Shown: in pieces, positions 62,081-64,000 of the stretch
Layout of the letters: each line of letters starts with the position of its first letter
How positions within the stretch are numbered: position 1 is the stretch's first letter
Assembly: GCF_000009625.1 (NCBI RefSeq)
Contig: NC_002678.2
Coordinates: 3,008,001-3,072,000 of the forward strand
DNA from: Mesorhizobium japonicum MAFF 303099
GTDB lineage: Bacteria; Pseudomonadota; Alphaproteobacteria; Rhizobiales; Rhizobiaceae
DNA: 64,000 nt
Reading direction: 5' to 3'
Position numbers and translations under genes: made by a program
Notes under the pieces: generated by a model
Told to the model about the DNA's origin: nothing
Seen by the model: only the letters and a program-made list of their open reading frames with translations
The model's database searches: none

Positions 62081-64000
62081 CTACTCGGCGGCTTTTGGAA
62101 AGGCGATCGCGGGTTCCGCGTCGACATCCGCTGCCGGCGCGTCCGACGAGATCTCGCCCTTGCCGCGCCGGAACAGCCGGCTGATCAAGCCGCGCCGTGC
62201 GCCTGGCTTGACCTTGGCGCGGGTGAACACCATCAGCATCGACGGCGTCACCACCAATGTCAGCACCGTCGCGAAGGACAGGCCGAAGACGATCGCCGAG
62301 GACAGCGAAATCCACCATTGCGTCGACGGCGCGTTGATCGTCGTCTCGTGATGGAAGATTTCCAGCCCGAGGCCGAAGGCGATCGGCAGCACGCCGAGAA
62401 TGGCCGACACGGCCGTCAGCACCACCGGTCGCGCGCGCTCGCGGCAGGTCTGCAGCACTGCATCCATCTTGTCCCAGCCTTCTTCGCGCAACCGGTCATA
62501 GGTGTCGATCAGCACGATGTTGTTGTTCACCACCACGCCGGCCAGCGCGATGACGCCGATGCCCGACATGACGATGCCAAACGTCTCGCCTGTTATCAGC
62601 AGTCCCAGGAACACGCCGATCGTCGCCATGACGACGCAGGACAGCACGAGCCAGACGCTGGTAAACTTGTTGAACTGCGCCAGAAGCACCAGGAAGATCA
62701 GGAAGATCGCCGCGCCGAAGGCCTTGCTGAGGAAGGCACTGGCTTCGGCGCTGTCCTCATTCGAACCGGCCAGTTTCCAGCGTATGCCGCTGCCGAGATT
62801 CATGTCGGCGACGGCCTGGGTGACCTCCTGCTGCACGGTGGCGACCTGGGTGCCGGCGGTGACGTTGGCCTGCACCACCACGGTGCGGGCGCCGTCGATG
62901 CGGTTGAGGATGCCGACGCTTGGCTTGGCCTTGCGGACGACGAAGTTCGAGATCGGCACCGATCCTTGCGAGGTCTGCACCCTGAGCTCGTCGAGCGTCG
63001 ACAGCGTGCGCCGGTCTTCCGGCAAGCGCAGCCGGATGTCGACCGCCTTGTCGGCTCCGGCAGGCCGGTATTCCGACAGCTTCAGGCCGTTGGTAACGAG
63101 CTGCACCACCGTCCCGACCGAGGTCGGGCTGATGCCATACTGGGCAGCCTTGGCGCGGTCGACCTCGAGTGCCCAGTCGACGCCGGGCGGCGGCAGTCCG
63201 TCGGAAATGTCGATGACGCCGGGCACCTTGGCAATGCGCGCCGCCACCGCACGCGCCTTCTCGTCCAGTCCCTTGGGATCGATGGCCGAAAGCCTGATCT
63301 GGATCGGCTTGCCGGTCGGCGGGCCGGCTTCCGGCACGCGGACCTCGACGTCGACGCCGGGAATGCCGGCCATGACGCCGCGCAGGTCGTTCAGGATCTG
63401 GTTCGCCGATTTGCGCTCGCGCCAGTCGATGAATTCGTACTGGATGACGCCGACGACATCCTCGGGCACATCCTGGCCGCCGCCCTGGGACTTGCCGACG
63501 CGGGTATAGACCGACTTCAGGCCCGGCCAGCCGAGCAGCCGGTTTTCGGCGATCTTGGTCGCTGTGTCCATTTCGGCCAGTGAGAGGTTGCCGCGGGCAT
63601 GCACGTAGAGCAGGCCGTAGTCGGGTTCCACGCTCGGGAAGAACTCGACGCCGGCGCCATATTTCGAATAGCCAACGAAGATGCCTACCAGCAACATCAC
63701 GGTCAGCACCATCACGGTGATGGGGAAACGCACCGCCTGCTTGACGACAGCCATGTACCAGCCGTCGCGATTGCCATCCTCATGATGCTGAGGCGCCTTG
63801 GCGAAGATCGCCCCAAGCGTCGGTGCGAAGACCAGCGCATACAGCATCGACGCCGAGAGCGTGACGATCAGCGTGATCGGCATGTACTTCATGAAGTCGC
63901 CGATGATGCCCGGCCAGAACAGCAGCGGCGAGAAGGCGGCGATGCGCGTCATCGTCGCCGCGATGACCGGACCGGCCATGCGCTTGGCGGCAAGCGCGAA
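62081..64000 (-). CDS. RND-family efflux permease, 3' part
   Basis: The 3' two thirds of a large inner-membrane RND pump (AcrB/CzcA/MMPL-like HAE group) run off the end of the window, with the frame open to the last base (FALAAKRMAGPVIAATMTRI). Seen: PLLFWPGIIGDFMKYMPITLIVTL spans, the second periplasmic porter domain (EFFPSVEPDYGLLYVHARGN, PGVDVEVRVPEAGPP), and the second membrane half FGIVMSGIGVIALAGVVVNNNIVLIDTYDRL with VNNNIV motif. Proton-driven export of drugs, metals or lipids is possible; the membrane-fusion partner lies outside the window. Confidence 0.9.
   Translation of the reverse strand, partial: FALAAKRMAGPVIAATMTRIAAFSPLLFWPGIIGDFMKYMPITLIVTLSASMLYALVFAPTLGAIFAKAPQHHEDGNRDGWYMAVVKQAVRFPITVMVLTVMLLVGIFVGYSKYGAGVEFFPSVEPDYGLLYVHARGNLSLAEMDTATKIAENRLLGWPGLKSVYTRVGKSQGGGQDVPEDVVGVIQYEFIDWRERKSANQILNDLRGVMAGIPGVDVEVRVPEAGPPTGKPIQIRLSAIDPKGLDEKARAVAARIAKVPGVIDISDGLPPPGVDWALEVDRAKAAQYGISPTSVGTVVQLVTNGLKLSEYRPAGADKAVDIRLRLPEDRRTLSTLDELRVQTSQGSVPISNFVVRKAKPSVGILNRIDGARTVVVQANVTAGTQVATVQQEVTQAVADMNLGSGIRWKLAGSNEDSAEASAFLSKAFGAAIFLIFLVLLAQFNKFTSVWLVLSCVVMATIGVFLGLLITGETFGIVMSGIGVIALAGVVVNNNIVLIDTYDRLREEGWDKMDAVLQTCRERARPVVLTAVSAILGVLPIAFGLGLEIFHHETTINAPSTQWWISLSSAIVFGLSFATVLTLVVTPSMLMVFTRAKVKPGARRGLISRLFRRGKGEISSDAPAADVDAEPAIAFPKAAE

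Overview
The window reads as a chromosomal segment of a Rhizobiales alphaproteobacterium, most like Mesorhizobium or a close Phyllobacteriaceae relative. That placement rests on the high GC content, on many conserved alphaproteobacterial small families (DUF6476, DUF4164 beside zapA, DUF1192, TrcR/DUF1013, DUF1127, YdcH/DUF465, DUF1036, DUF1244, DUF3309), on a class I aldolase and 1-Cys peroxiredoxin typical of rhizobia, and on two extragenic palindromic elements of a kind I recall from Mesorhizobium intergenic regions. It is core chromosome: I see no insertion sequence, phage, integrase or CRISPR array.

Layout. 1-2.5 kb: sparse region with a small zinc-finger-like protein, a membrane protein, a secreted Tyr/His-rich protein, a frameshifted membrane-protein pseudogene and tRNA-Glu(CTC). 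2.5-8.2 kb: housekeeping genes (VOC protein, DUF6476, RluA-family pseudouridine synthase, sigma-32 RpoH, persulfide-dioxygenase-like MBL hydrolase, peroxiredoxin, zapA, DUF4164). 8.4-16.3 kb: central carbon cluster tkt, gap, a K+/H+-type antiporter, pgk and class I fba. 16.4-24.4 kb: small detoxification and regulatory genes, including a DJ-1/PfpI protein and a WYL-domain regulator beside two near-identical 26-bp palindromes. 24.4-30.7 kb: MFS transporter, two ArsR regulators, SRPBCC, GST, alpha/beta hydrolase divergent from HxlR, HbpS-like protein. 30.9-41.6 kb: rpmF, mtgA, polyprenyl synthase, SDR, a large hybrid histidine kinase, methyltransferase, Stf0 sulfotransferase, a small kinase, lytic transglycosylase, ispG, and a divergent pair of DUF465 genes.

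41.6-47.3 kb: an IclR regulator divergent from a polar amino-acid-type ABC importer (Tat-exported binding protein, two permeases, ATPase) that continues into a RidA protein and a SelA-like PLP enzyme. This is the most coherent functional unit in the window and looks like uptake plus PLP-dependent deamination of an amino acid or amino-sugar acid, with RidA clearing the reactive enamine/imine. 47.4-54.5 kb: ECF sigma/anti-sigma pair, purEK, LprI-like protein, rpmJ, TPR protein and an alpha/beta hydrolase preceded by an 8-bp tandem repeat. 54.5-64 kb: pyruvate kinase with DUF1036, N-formylglutamate amidohydrolase with DUF1244, NTF2-like protein, MFS with a convergent LysR, NAD(P)-binding epimerase, DUF3309, and the 3' part of an RND efflux pump that runs off the end.

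Several real genes are too short for ordinary ORF calling and were read by hand: a 53-aa membrane protein (18053-18214), two DUF1127 proteins (19570-19737, 22875-23015), a DUF465 protein (41003-41182) and DUF3309 (61803-61961). Functions are assigned from recalled family motifs; no database search was run.
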